DNA from: Sediminitomix flava
Lineage (GTDB): Bacteria; Bacteroidota; Bacteroidia; Cytophagales; Flammeovirgaceae
DNA: 64,000 nt
Assembly (NCBI RefSeq): GCF_003149185.1
Contig: NZ_QGDO01000001.1
Span: forward strand, 62,001-126,000
Direction: 5' to 3'
The stretch's first letter is position 1, and each line of letters begins with the position of its first letter. Below, one piece after another: positions 1-10,000 of the stretch. A program made the translations under genes and the position numbers. The notes beneath the pieces were generated by a model. It saw nothing but the letters and a program-made list of their open reading frames with translations. It was not told the DNA's origin and did no database searches.

Positions 1-315
1 CTTGTAAGAGGTGGTGAACAATTGGCTGCAGAAAGAGAGAATACACTTCAATCTTTGAATTATAAAAAGTACGCTGACAGACAAGAGAAACTGAAAGAAG
101 AGTCTGATAAACTTGAGAAATTCCAAGAAAAGCTAGAAGGTTATGAATTCACAATATTGAAAGATCCTCAATCAAAAGAATTCTCAGCGACTTCTGAACA
201 AGAGAAAGAAGAGTTTGCTAAAATTCAAAAAGAGTCTGAAGATAGATGGAAAGAGTCTTTAGAAAAAGATGATTACATCCAAGAAGCTACAAATATCCTT
301 ATCGATATTCTGTAG
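1..315 (+). CDS. C-terminal end of probable tail-specific (S41) protease, partial
   Basis: Only the last 104 codons are inside the window; the frame is open from base 1, so the start lies upstream. The segment is charged and helical (Glu/Lys-rich, coiled-coil-like) with an SLN-type motif (LQSLNYKKY, about residues 16-24 of the visible part) and an ending of the form DDYIQEATNILIDIL. Both resemble the C-terminal substrate-handling region that follows the PDZ and S41 serine protease domains in Prc-type periplasmic tail-specific proteases. No catalytic residue is visible because the protease domain is outside the window. The gene ends 25 bp before a strong intrinsic terminator. The family call rests on a short divergent region and could be wrong; a generic coiled-coil protein is the alternative. 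Confidence 0.55.
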   Translation, partial: LVRGGEQLAAERENTLQSLNYKKYADRQEKLKEESDKLEKFQEKLEGYEFTILKDPQSKEFSATSEQEKEEFAKIQKESEDRWKESLEKDDYIQEATNILIDIL

Positions 316-340
316 AAGACTAATTCTTAGAAAATAGAAC

Positions 341-375
341 AAGGCATTCCTTAATTAAAAGGAATGCCTTTTTTT
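341..375 (+). terminator. Rho-independent terminator, copy 1 of an identical pair
   Basis: A 12-bp perfect stem (341-352 with 359-370), a 6-base AATTAA loop and a run of seven T follow the protease gene. Bases 342-376 recur without change at 2331-2365, after the next gene. Confidence 0.9.
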
Positions 376-456
376 ACACGATACAGATAACATCATTAAA
401 TAAAGAATTGTTAAATTGCATTTTAGTTTAATGCTTTAACAATTTATAATAAAATC

Positions 457-2307
457 ATGGGTAGACACTTTTTATTTTTTTATTTATTTTCACTCACTCT
501 TTTTTCTTGTACTGAAAAATACAATACACAAAAAGTCTATGATTATCAAGTAAGAGGACTCGTACAAAAAGGACCATATGTTTCAGGTTCTCCAATTACA
601 ATTCAAGAATTAGATGAAAACTTCATTCCTACTGGGCTTTCTTTTAATACTATTATTCAAGATGATTTTGGTTCATTTGCAATAAGACCTAAAATATCCT
701 CTCCTTTTATCGAAATAATAGCTCAAGGTTACTATTTCAATGAAGTATCTGGAGACCTTTCAAATTCTAGTTTATATTTACGATCTATTTTAGAGGTCAA
801 AGAAGGTACTACAGCAAATATTAATATACTCACTACCTTAACAAAAGATCGAATCATTAGTCTTATTGAAGAGTATGGCTACACATTTAGGGATGCAAAA
901 TCTCAAGCTACTTTTGAATTATTAAAAGTATTTGATATTGAAGAAAATACTCTTCATTCATTTAATGAAATGGATCTTAGCTCTACCAATAATGAAGCTG
1001 CAATACTCATTGCTATTTCATCCATCATTCAAGGTCAAAATACAATTGCTCAATTATCTGAATTCATTTCAAAGTTTTCTGTAGATTTTAAAGAGGATGG
1101 GAAAATTGATTCTGAACTTATTTTAAGACAAATAAAAGAAAACTCAGAAACTTTAAATCCTTCACAAATAGCTAATAATCTAAAAACTAGATATACATCT
1201 CTTGGATATGACATTCAAATACCTAAGTTTGACCACTACATCAACAAACTTATAGACTTGAAAGTCATGATGGTATATCCGAATGATCAACAAAAAGACC
1301 TATCTAATGATACAGAAATAAAAATCTTTTTCAATAAAAAACTTGATCCTGCTAGTATTAGCTTAAATACAATTTATTTAAGTCTCAAAAATGAAATAGT
1401 ATCAACCAGTCTTAGCTATAATGAAAAAGACAATTCTATTACTATACGCCCTCTAGAGGAACTGAAATCATTATCAAGCTACACCATTAATATAAAATCA
1501 AATCTTAAAGCTCTTGATGATACAAAAATGTCAGATGAATTTATAAGTCAGTTCACAACAGTAAGATTAGATATTGTAAGTGACCTTACTAATCATTATA
1601 TATTTTCAGGAAATGTAAATGATATAAGTGGTAATAATAATCAAGTAATTCTATCTCAGACTTCCTATTCATCAGATATAAAAGGAGATAGCAATCAAGC
1701 TTTAAACTTTAATGGAAATGGTCACTACATGGATTTTAATAGATCTATAAACCCAGTTACTGAAGATTGGACTTTCTCCATATGGTTTAAACTAGATCAA
1801 CTCCCTTCAAATAAAGACGATGCATTTTTCTTAACTAGTAATAATCATAGTAATGAAAGTGATATTTACCTATATGTAGATAATGATGATAATATGATCA
1901 AAACAGGGATTGCTAGTAGTCGTTCTAAAGTCTCTACAAATGTTGTGGTGTCAAAAGATCAATGGTATCAAGCTGCAATTACTTATTCTTCTGATTCATT
2001 AAGTATATATGTAAATGGAGAATTAAAGTCTAGAACATCAAATCAATTCTCCTCTAGCAACACAACTAACGAAAAGTTTAGAGTAGCCTGTAATTTAATT
2101 GATAGTTGGTATGGTTACAATGAAAATAAAGGTAGAATTTTTGGAAGTATAGATAACTTAAGAATATACTCAAGAGTGTTGAATGAAACTGAGATTGAAA
2201 GTATATACAACCTAGAAAATATATCTTCAAACTCTCGCATTTCAAATATAAGTTTCGTCCCTGATGAGATAACTTTAAAATCACGAAAACAGAATAGTTG
2301 GCACTAA
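457..2307 (+). CDS. LamG/Big_5-like surface lipoprotein
   Basis: Probable outer-membrane or surface lipoprotein of 616 residues. The N-terminus is a lipoprotein signal with lipobox LFSC (Cys18). Residues about 30-260 have no family I recognise. Residues about 270-370 read like an SbsA-type Ig-like domain (VYPNDQQKDLSNDTEIKIFF, ending SQFTTV). Residues about 375-590 form a concanavalin A-like LamG domain, with the usual GxALxFNGxG, WTFSIWFK, DQWYQAAITY and IDNLRIYSRVLNETEI signatures. Such domains bind glycans or proteins at the cell surface; the ligand cannot be read from sequence. The gene stands alone, bounded on each side by an identical 35-bp terminator, and is more AT-rich than most neighbours. 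This suggests insertion or duplication as a unit. Confidence 0.8.
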   Translation: MGRHFLFFYLFSLTLFSCTEKYNTQKVYDYQVRGLVQKGPYVSGSPITIQELDENFIPTGLSFNTIIQDDFGSFAIRPKISSPFIEIIAQGYYFNEVSGDLSNSSLYLRSILEVKEGTTANINILTTLTKDRIISLIEEYGYTFRDAKSQATFELLKVFDIEENTLHSFNEMDLSSTNNEAAILIAISSIIQGQNTIAQLSEFISKFSVDFKEDGKIDSELILRQIKENSETLNPSQIANNLKTRYTSLGYDIQIPKFDHYINKLIDLKVMMVYPNDQQKDLSNDTEIKIFFNKKLDPASISLNTIYLSLKNEIVSTSLSYNEKDNSITIRPLEELKSLSSYTINIKSNLKALDDTKMSDEFISQFTTVRLDIVSDLTNHYIFSGNVNDISGNNNQVILSQTSYSSDIKGDSNQALNFNGNGHYMDFNRSINPVTEDWTFSIWFKLDQLPSNKDDAFFLTSNNHSNESDIYLYVDNDDNMIKTGIASSRSKVSTNVVVSKDQWYQAAITYSSDSLSIYVNGELKSRTSNQFSSSNTTNEKFRVACNLIDSWYGYNENKGRIFGSIDNLRIYSRVLNETEIESIYNLENISSNSRISNISFVPDEITLKSRKQNSWH

Positions 2308-2330
2308 TACTAATTTAATAAAAAGTATTT

Positions 2331-2364
2331 AGGCATTCCTTAATTAAAAGGAATGCCTTTTTTT
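2331..2364 (+). terminator. Rho-independent terminator, copy 2 of an identical pair
   Basis: The same hairpin as at 341-375 with the same T-run, 24 bp after the lipoprotein gene. The 35-bp identity includes loop and T-tract, which natural selection for termination alone would not require. Confidence 0.9.
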
Positions 2365-2408
2365 AGATTAATTGACAAAGATATTTACTCAAAATTTGAC
2401 CAATTTGA

Positions 2409-2567
2409 TCAATGAGCTGTATTAAGTGATAGATGTAGTTCTGTATTCTCCAATAATCTTCTACGTTCCAACCTTCTGACTCTAAAATCACAGCTTTTCA
2501 AAAGCAAAAACACAAATATCAGAAGCCAGAATAGTAAAAATGAAATCATAACTTTATTGATATTCAT
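2409..2567 (-). CDS. Small single-pass membrane protein (52 aa)
   Basis: An open frame of 53 codons starts at ATG 2567 and ends at TGA 2409. The product starts MNINKVMISFLLFW. It has one strongly hydrophobic segment (about residues 6-23), a Cys at the membrane edge (KSCDF) and then a basic stretch (RVRRLERRR), so an N-out/C-in single-pass topology is predicted by the positive-inside rule. It lies 30 bp downstream of the lipoprotein gene at 2598-2993 on the same strand and could be co-transcribed. I recognise no family. The coherent membrane segment plus basic flank argues for a real gene, but the short length leaves doubt. Confidence 0.45.
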   Translation of the reverse strand: MNINKVMISFLLFWLLIFVFLLLKSCDFRVRRLERRRLLENTELHLSLNTAH

Positions 2568-2597
2568 ACTAATCGTCTGAACATTAAAACTTGTTTA

Positions 2598-2993
2598 TTA
2601 AGCCACTTCAAGTGATAGTTCACCTCCGTCAAAGTCTTCAACAACATTGAGGTTTATAGTTGTTATCTCATTTGCTTTTACCTCAAAAGGAATTGATTTA
2701 TCAATCATTGTAAACTTATGATCTGCTATTGAATACCTGAATTCCATATAGTCAAAAGTGTATTCTCCTTCAGGGAGGTCTATGCCTTGCTCTAGCGCAT
2801 CAATTCTAATTTTCTCATGGTTGATAACAATAAAACCATATTCCAAAACCGAAGAGATAACTACACTTTCCTCTACATCTTGAATAAAATTAATATTAAT
2901 GGTTCCCCTACTTTGGTAAGTATCATTTTGCTTATCTGAACAGACAAGTGATACTAAAGACAGACTTATTATGAATAGAATATTTTTCAACAT
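2598..2993 (-). CDS. Small putative lipoprotein, unknown function
   Basis: A 131-residue protein with a hydrophobic export signal (MLKNILFIISLSLVSLVC) ending in a Cys followed by SDKQ, so a non-canonical lipoprotein signal is likely. I chose ATG 2993 because the longer frame begins at TTG 3020 and would place nine polar residues before a good signal peptide. The mature part is probably a beta-sandwich: GTININF, an EYGFIVIN strand and a PEGEYTFDYMEFRYSI segment as in small secreted Bacteroidota proteins that carry a carbohydrate- or metal-binding Ig-like fold. I cannot assign a family. It reads toward the 52-aa membrane protein gene. Confidence 0.6.
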   Translation of the reverse strand: MLKNILFIISLSLVSLVCSDKQNDTYQSRGTININFIQDVEESVVISSVLEYGFIVINHEKIRIDALEQGIDLPEGEYTFDYMEFRYSIADHKFTMIDKSIPFEVKANEITTINLNVVEDFDGGELSLEVA

Positions 2994-3029
2994 TTCATTT
3001 ATAACTTTTTTATTAAACAAAAGGTGATG

Positions 3030-3095
3030 CCCCTAGCAAAGGAGTTGAACCTTTGCACGTTAAAATCGAAAAAATACGTGATACCGATCTAGGGG
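3030..3095 (-). other. tRNA-like element A
   Basis: Read on the minus strand this 66-base element closes with a perfect 7-bp acceptor-like stem (CCCCTAG with CTAGGGG). Its T-arm-like hairpin is a 6-bp stem with loop TTCAACT and is stacked directly on the acceptor stem. The middle arm is a 5-bp CACGT/ACGTG stem with a 15-base loop, and ATCGGTAT sits where a D-arm would be. There is no D-stem, no normal 7-base anticodon loop and no encoded CCA. It is not a standard tRNA; a tRNA remnant or a tRNA-like domain fits. Confidence 0.4.
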
Positions 3096-3151
3096 TTAAT
3101 AAACACAGTCTAAAAGTCTATGCCTATCTAATAAACTCTATAGTGTATTGC

Positions 3152-3234
3152 TCCTAAAGGCAGAATCGAACTACCTCAAAACACCATGTCAGGATTCATT
3201 TCCGGTTATATAATTCTCTTGATAAAATTTAGGG
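3152..3234 (-). other. tRNA-like element B, degenerate
   Basis: On the minus strand a T-arm-like hairpin GGTAG-TTCGATT-CTGCC is stacked on TTTAGGA. CCCTAAA lies 52 bases upstream and pairs with it over 6 of 7 positions. The T-stem needs a G-U pair on the minus strand (an unpairable C-A on the plus strand), which supports the minus orientation. No convincing D- or anticodon arm is seen. It could be a decayed tRNA gene. Confidence 0.3.
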
Positions 3235-3420
3235 TGTACGCTCCCTCCCCATTTCATTATTATAAATAACGAGGCGGATAAATGCCAACTAAAAATCTCA
3301 AAGAGGTTTTAGCTTGTACCAAGACTTATTTTCATATTCAGAGCAAACAATACATATGAATTGACATTAAAGTGTAGGATAATTAAATGCCTATTCATTC
3401 TACTTTTATGAATATAAAAA

Positions 3421-3465
3421 ACTCCTAGTGTGGGAGTCGAACCCACACTAAACCAATCTAGGAGT
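3421..3465 (-). other. tRNA-like element C, minimal acceptor plus T-arm
   Basis: A 45-base minus-strand element: 7-8 bp acceptor-like stem (ACTCCTAG with CTAGGAGT), a short ATTGGTTTA segment, then a T-arm-like hairpin GTGTGGG-TTCGACT-CCCACAC. The loop matches the canonical T-loop pattern. D-arm stem and anticodon arm are absent, a layout like the tRNA-like domain of tmRNA. The 3' side is followed by six T, so it could also act as a terminator. Confidence 0.4.
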
Positions 3466-3946
3466 ACAACAACAAACCTAGCATTACGACTCTACTTTTG
3501 AATCTACTGACAATCAGATTGAACAGTAAAACTCAAAGCTTTGAGAAGCTCTGCCTTCTGAGAAATTCAACTATGAATACTAAGATTATTTTAAGAGATC
3601 CTTTTAACTGAAAATGCTTTCTTTAGGGATAAACTTTAAGGAATTGATTCCTTTTAGATCTTTATACTAATTCTAATTATCTAATTAATCTTCAATAGGT
3701 ATGGTGATTTGAACTATTAGAAGATTAAGATCTTTCTACTAGGTACTAGTAAATACCCACGCCCGTCTTGGGGTGGCTATACATTTATTTGTATTAATCA
3801 TTGCTTGTCAATATTGGAATTATAAAAACGTTAGTAAGTAATATTTGATGTTTGCAATATATAAAGAAGGTTTTTAAATCAATGTGAACGTTGTTATACA
3901 ATAGTTAAACAAGTCTTCTATTAACAAATAATTCCTCTAATTAAAT

Positions 3947-3986
3947 AAAAAAGTCCCAAGATAACTTCCGAAAAAGTTCTTGAGAC
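3947..3986 (-). terminator. Rho-independent terminator downstream of the subtilase gene
   Basis: On the minus strand an 8-bp stem with one G-U pair, a 2-base bulge and a further 5-bp stem (3953-3986) are followed by TTTTTT (3952-3947). Confidence 0.8.
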
Positions 3987-4043
3987 CTTAGTGGGCAAAC
4001 TCAGTTCTCAACAGAGTTGAGAGTATTAAGGTATAACTAATTC

Positions 4044-4071
4044 AATGAAGGCCTTTTACAAGACCTTCATT
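4044..4071 (-). terminator. 12-bp hairpin just after the subtilase stop codon
   Basis: A 12-bp stem with one G-U pair and a 4-base loop begins 9 bp past the stop. It has no good T-run, so it may act with the terminator at 3947-3986, or as a 3' stabilising hairpin. Confidence 0.55.
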
Positions 4072-4079
4072 CCTATTAT

Positions 4080-7000
4080 TTATTTAATAAGCTTATTGAA
4101 TACTTTTGGTGTTCCATCAATAATCAATGTGTAGATATACATACCTGATTGAAGTACAGATGTGTCATACTCCACTTCTGAAGTTCCAACAGACTTTCTA
4201 CCTGCTTCAATGCTATCTACTAATTGACCTTGCATGTTATAAACCATAATCTTCACATCAGCTGCTTCTGTAAGATCGAATGAGAATTTAGTACTTGCTG
4301 TAACTGGATTTGGATAGTTCATCAACTTGAACTTGTTTGCAAGGATCTCATCTTCTACTCCTGTAACTAATGCTTCTCTAACAATTACAGATACTACTTT
4401 TACTACAGATGCCATTTCTGGGTCATAAGCAGTAATTGCAATTTCTGTTTCACCTTCTTTGATAGCTGAAATGATAAACTCATTATTAGCAAAACCTGAA
4501 ACAACAATTCCATCGTTATTGTCGGCAATACCATAAGTCAACTCATCTCCGTCAGGGTCAGTGATCGCTTGTGTAGCATCCCAGTAGAATACTTCTCCCA
4601 AGTCAATTACAATTGTATCAATTTCCTCTGCAACAGGAGCTCTGTTGACATTCATTACTTCTACATCAATAGTAGCAGTTGTTGTAATTCCATATTCATC
4701 TACACCAACGATATCGAATGAATGCATACCAGAATGATCAAAAGACGGTGTAAGTGAAATATTCACTTGATTACCTTCAATTGTAGCTGTACCTAAATCA
4801 TCGAGATTCTCGATCGAAATTGTGAAGTCATGAGACTCAGGATCCATTAAGTTATAACTTAACATTAATGTATCTCCCTCATTCATGCTCTGCTTTTCAA
4901 CGTTACCATAAACTTGTGGGCCTTTGTTGATGTACATACTCGCGATGAATGAGCTTTCATCTTCAGACAAATCAGGGTCATTTGTGATAATCGCTACTTT
5001 CGCGATCAACTCATTTGCTCCTCTTCTGAATCTAGCATCAAAACTAGCAGTTACATCTAGGCTATCACCCATCTCGATTACACCTTCATCATGACTCAAT
5101 TTGAACCACGTACCATCTACTTTATCTTGAGCATACGCTCTAGCATAGTAACCTGTTGTAGCAAATCTTGTATCAGTTGTAATATCGATCAAGCCGTCAT
5201 CTGCCACGAAATAGAACGTTTCAGCATAAGTCTGGTCTAATGCGATCAAACCTTGAGGGTATGTAGCATCTGCTTCATAAGTGAAGGCTACATAGATATT
5301 TTCACCTGAGAAGAATAATACTTCTTCACTCAATTCAAACAACTCTGCTTTACCCGTTTGTTCTGAAGAACTTGTTTCTGTAGTAAATGTCTCAGTATGA
5401 AGTGTAACAAGATTGTCAATCGTTCCTGTCATTACTTCTACTTTGATTTTTCCATTCTCAAGTCCTTCTGGTCTGTACCAAGTAGATACATGTGATAAAC
5501 CAAAACCTCCTTCTGGAGCGATGAATTTAGTCATAGAAGTCATTTCTTGACTACCACCATATCCAAGTGAATTTGAGATTTCGATATCTTCTGCTCCGTA
5601 ATAAAGTGCTTGATAGAAATTCGAATCTGCTACTGCATTTGCATATGAAGTAATCCCTACAAACTCATTTATCATTAGAGCTACAGCACTTGCCGAAGAA
5701 GAGAAATCAGGCATCATTACCTCTCCTTGGTACTGATAATCAATTGCAAACTGATAATGTAGAGGATATTCGCCATTTTTATTACTGATGTTGAATGACA
5801 TTTCCTCTTGGTGATCTTCTACCATAGCTACAACAGCTAAAGTATCAGCCATATCAGACTCAAATACTGGAGGCAAATAGAAGTTAGCTTTCACTAAAAG
5901 CTCATGCATACTACCATCTGCATAGTTCAATTTAAGAGTATCTTCATATACCCCAGGTTCAGTTGGCTTAAGAACTACTTGAGCATCTACAACCTCATTT
6001 ACTTTAATTACTAAAGGCTTATAGAATGGATTCAAGAATAAGTTATAGTCTACAAATCCTGGAATAGCAGGGAATGGCAACCAAGGGTTAACTTCCTCTA
6101 AAGTTCCCCAGAATTCTAAACCAAGGTTTGAATCTGAAATCACTTCAATTTCTCCTTCAGCTAAAGTATGATGAGCTGTACCTTTATTTTCAATTGCAAA
6201 CTGATGTCTTGTCCACCATCCTGGTTGATAAAGAACATCACCCAAGTCAAGTTCTTCAACATTCCAAGACAATGCTGACTCTCCATTTACAGTCAAGTTT
6301 ACAGGAATTGAAATATCTTCACTGTTTGGCGTATGGTTTACAAAAGTAAGATTAGTAACATAGTCTCCTCCAATCAATTCTGTTGCGTTCAACTCAAAAG
6401 TAATGTCTTTACTTTCTCCAGCAGCAATATTGATAACTTCTGAAGGCGTGAACTCAATTACTAAGTTATCTTTAATCAGACTTCTATAGAAATTCGCCAT
6501 TGTACCTTCTGTACCATCAATATTTTCAACTCCTACTACCAAATTGTGATTCCATTGGTCAATTGTCTCTTGGTTAATTGTTTTGTATTGCATTTTGATT
6601 CTGCCATCCAAGTACAAAACAACTTGAGCTTCTACCAATCCACCATTTCCTTCTCCGAACGAATGTACCCAACGGTAGTAAGTAAATACCGCTTTATCTT
6701 CAAACTCTTTGAAGTAGATACCTTTCATATCATTTTCATCGAAGTAATCATAACCCGTTAATCCCCAGAATACAGCGATAAAGTTGTTAAACTTATCTTC
6801 AAAAGGAATAACGTTGTTGATGATTGGTGCTAATTGAACAGGCTCAGTAAATGTGATAATACCAGGGTAACCCATCCAAGCAGTAGAATACTCTTCTCCG
6901 TAGAACATAAATGGTTTCTCAAAGTCAATCTTAGCAGACATGATCGATTGATCGAAATCCAATTTTTGACCTTCTCCATTTGTTACAATCTCAATCCAGT

Positions 7001-10000
7001 CAAATAGTGGTGCATCAGGATCTTCAAGACCAATCAATGCATCATCATTATGATTGAAGTAATATTCAAAGTCTCTCAACGATGGTAGAGACATTGCTCC
7101 AACATCAGATTTCTTTTCATATAACCAGTTGCTTCCTTTTGTCAACATTCTAAGCGTAGTATCTCCTGCTACGTTAGAAACATTTACTGTAAATTCAGCT
7201 TTCTCACCATGATTCAATGTGAATGACGATTGATCATAAGTTAAATCAATAGCAGGTGCACCGATAACATTCGCACTTACATCAAACACATATGTATTAT
7301 TCATGTCATCCGTAAATGTAATCTGATCTGAGTACTCACCTAGCTCTGAAGCATCAAAGTAAACTTTTACTGTTGTACCTAATCTAGCTTTAAGTTCAAA
7401 TGTCTCTTTGTTTACAGAGAATTTAGAACCGTCAGCAAAAGAAGTCGATACTATATCAGCATTGCTATTTCCATCATTCAGGAATGAAATCACTCTGAAT
7501 AGATCTGTTCCTCTGTAAATCGAACCGAAATCAACTGTATTATCTGAAGTTGATACAATTGCTTCACCACCTTCATTGATATCTACATTTACTGTGAAAT
7601 GTGCAATTGGTAAAGATGGGTCATTATTTTCGATCGCAATATTTTGCGTATTCACACCTTCTACCAAGCCGTCAGTATCAATATCAAAAGTAATCTCCAA
7701 TGAGTCACCAACAGCAACTACACCATTTGTATGAGATAGATTTGAAATGATTTTTGAACCAGGGAACGTGATATCAATCCAAGTTGGTTGCGCCCAATAC
7801 CCAAACAATCTTTCTGGTTTTCTATATACATCATAGAAGTAAATACCATCTTGCTTGTCAGGACTCTCGATACCCATCATAGGATCCCAAATATCAGCAT
7901 CAGACCAATAAACATCTAGGTATCTCATTTCTGCGTGACCATCGTAGTAAACTGCCAATTGGAAGTTCATTGGTTCTCCAGATAATCCGTGAGTTACTTT
8001 TGAATGTACATTTTTATATTCAAATACTACGTGATCATCAAATACATGATAAAGTAGTTTTGTATCGTGAAGTAGATCAAAGTACTGGTAATAAATCGCA
8101 AAGTACCCATTTGAAGTAAAGCTAGAACCTAGCAAACCACCCCAAGAACCATTTACAGGATCTTTATCATCCAACGCGATCAAACCAATATGCGACATAT
8201 AAAGCTTGTTCACTAAAGTATCGTAGAATGGGAATTTGAAGCTCAAATCTACTTCTACGAAGTCAAGGAAAGGATTACTCTTAAACTGATCAGTAACATC
8301 AACTGTACCATCCATTCCATCAATTTCTTCCCAAGTGAAGCCATCATTTCTCAACTCCCAAGCATAACCAAACTTATGTCCACCTTCTTTACTTGGTTTC
8401 GAGCTATATTTAGGAATGTTGAAATCCAATGGGTAATCACCTTCATTCTTGATCATAATAGAAGATGTAGCTGCAGCCCCATGTGCCAAATAATGAACTT
8501 GCGATTGAGGTGTAACAGCGATCTCAGCTGGTGCTTCACCATTACCAAACAGATTTACAACTGCTTTGTAACCATTTCTATCTGTGATTGATAAAACTGC
8601 ATTCGAGTTACCAGGAGTTGTAGGTACATATTTCACTACTAAGTCTTCAGCAGTTCTTGGCATTACATTGTATGGCTTAGAAACGATTTCAAAAGGAGAA
8701 CCATCTAAACCTTCGAAAGTAAATGAACCTTTAAACAAACCGTAACCATAGTTCTCCATTCTGATGATCAACTCTCTTTCAGAACCAACTTGAACAGAAC
8801 CAAAATCCACAATACCAGGAGTAATCAAGTTTGGTTCTTGACCCGCAATTGTAACTTTAGTCGAGATTCTAGCATCTGCTGCATTCTCATCATTAGATTT
8901 GATCAAGATATTAGTCTCAACATCACCATTCTTCAAGTGAGAAATATCTGCACTGAATTCTACCTCAGTTTCTCCTACTCCATTGATCATTCCTTTTGCT
9001 GGAGTCAATGAAATGAAGTCACCTTGATATTCTTCGTCAGTAAATGCACCCATAGTAAATGCCCATCCTGGCTCTTGCAAAGCATCTGCTAAATTATTCC
9101 AAGATGTTCCATCATCGAATGAAATCCATTGGTACCTCTCCGCATCTGGATGATCTGTGATACTGCTAATACCAATTGGGTAACGGTTACCTGCTGGTAC
9201 TTTTACCACTAACCACAGAATATCATTTTGCTGTACATAATATGATTCATTGTAATCCAATGAAATAGTATGAGAACCTTCTTGTGTATCTTCAATTTCT
9301 TTTGACAATACCAATTTAGCATCTGCTAAAATATCTCCATGATAAATTTCTACAGTTGCTTTTCCTGTAGAGATATTATTCAAATAAACATCCATTTCTG
9401 TGATATTGAATCCATCAGGATTAGACACAGAGTAGGCTGCAGCGATTGTATTTGATTTTGACAAATCTTCATCTCCGATCAAATAAACTGCATAGAATGA
9501 CTCCGTATAGTAAAGATACTCGTTTTTAAACTCACGAAGTGGCTCATAATCTTCATTACGAACTACATCAAGTGGCATTACACGAGATCTCTCTAAAGAA
9601 ATATCAGCATTTTGAGGGTAACCCAAACTAGCATTTGCCCATGATTTAACATAAACATCTGTTTGTCTTGTTTCCAATTCCCACTCCAAAAGTGCATCAT
9701 TGGTATTACCAATCATAAATGTGTCAACAACAACAGTACTCTCAGTAACATCACCATCTAAATCAATAGCAAATGACCATGAGTTTGGCGCTTCTGGGTA
9801 TGTCATCGCTGGTCCCATATTAGTCGTAAAAGTAAGTTCTTCTGACAAGTCTGAAGGATTTCCCCAACGGTCAAAAGCTTGTACTTTCAAACTATAATCT
9901 GTAGAAGATGTAAGCTCTTCAATTCTATACTCATAAGTCTCTCCTGCTGCTACATCTGAGAATACGAAAATTTCTCTCGCTGTATTCTCATCAAAAGCAC

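Larger units (their letters stand above)
3021..3944. other. Gene-free stretch with tRNA-like elements
   Basis: About 0.9 kb with no credible coding frame on either strand. It holds three minus-strand tRNA-like elements (3030-3095, 3152-3234, 3421-3465) and a GC-rich hairpin at about 3756-3775 (CCAC...GTGG outer stem with a CCC/GGG inner stem). I see no further structured feature I can name. Confidence 0.6.

Noticed and set aside
3421-3465. Element C as a plain intrinsic terminator only
   Set aside because: A T-run does follow, but the structure is a stem closing a single-stranded segment plus a separate hairpin with a canonical T-loop, unlike a simple terminator hairpin; no gene on that strand ends just before it. 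Kept as tRNA-like with the terminator role as an alternative.
3700-3760. A fourth tRNA-like element around AGTTCAAATCACC on the minus strand
   Set aside because: The T-loop-like sequence lacks a pairing stem and no acceptor partner was found.
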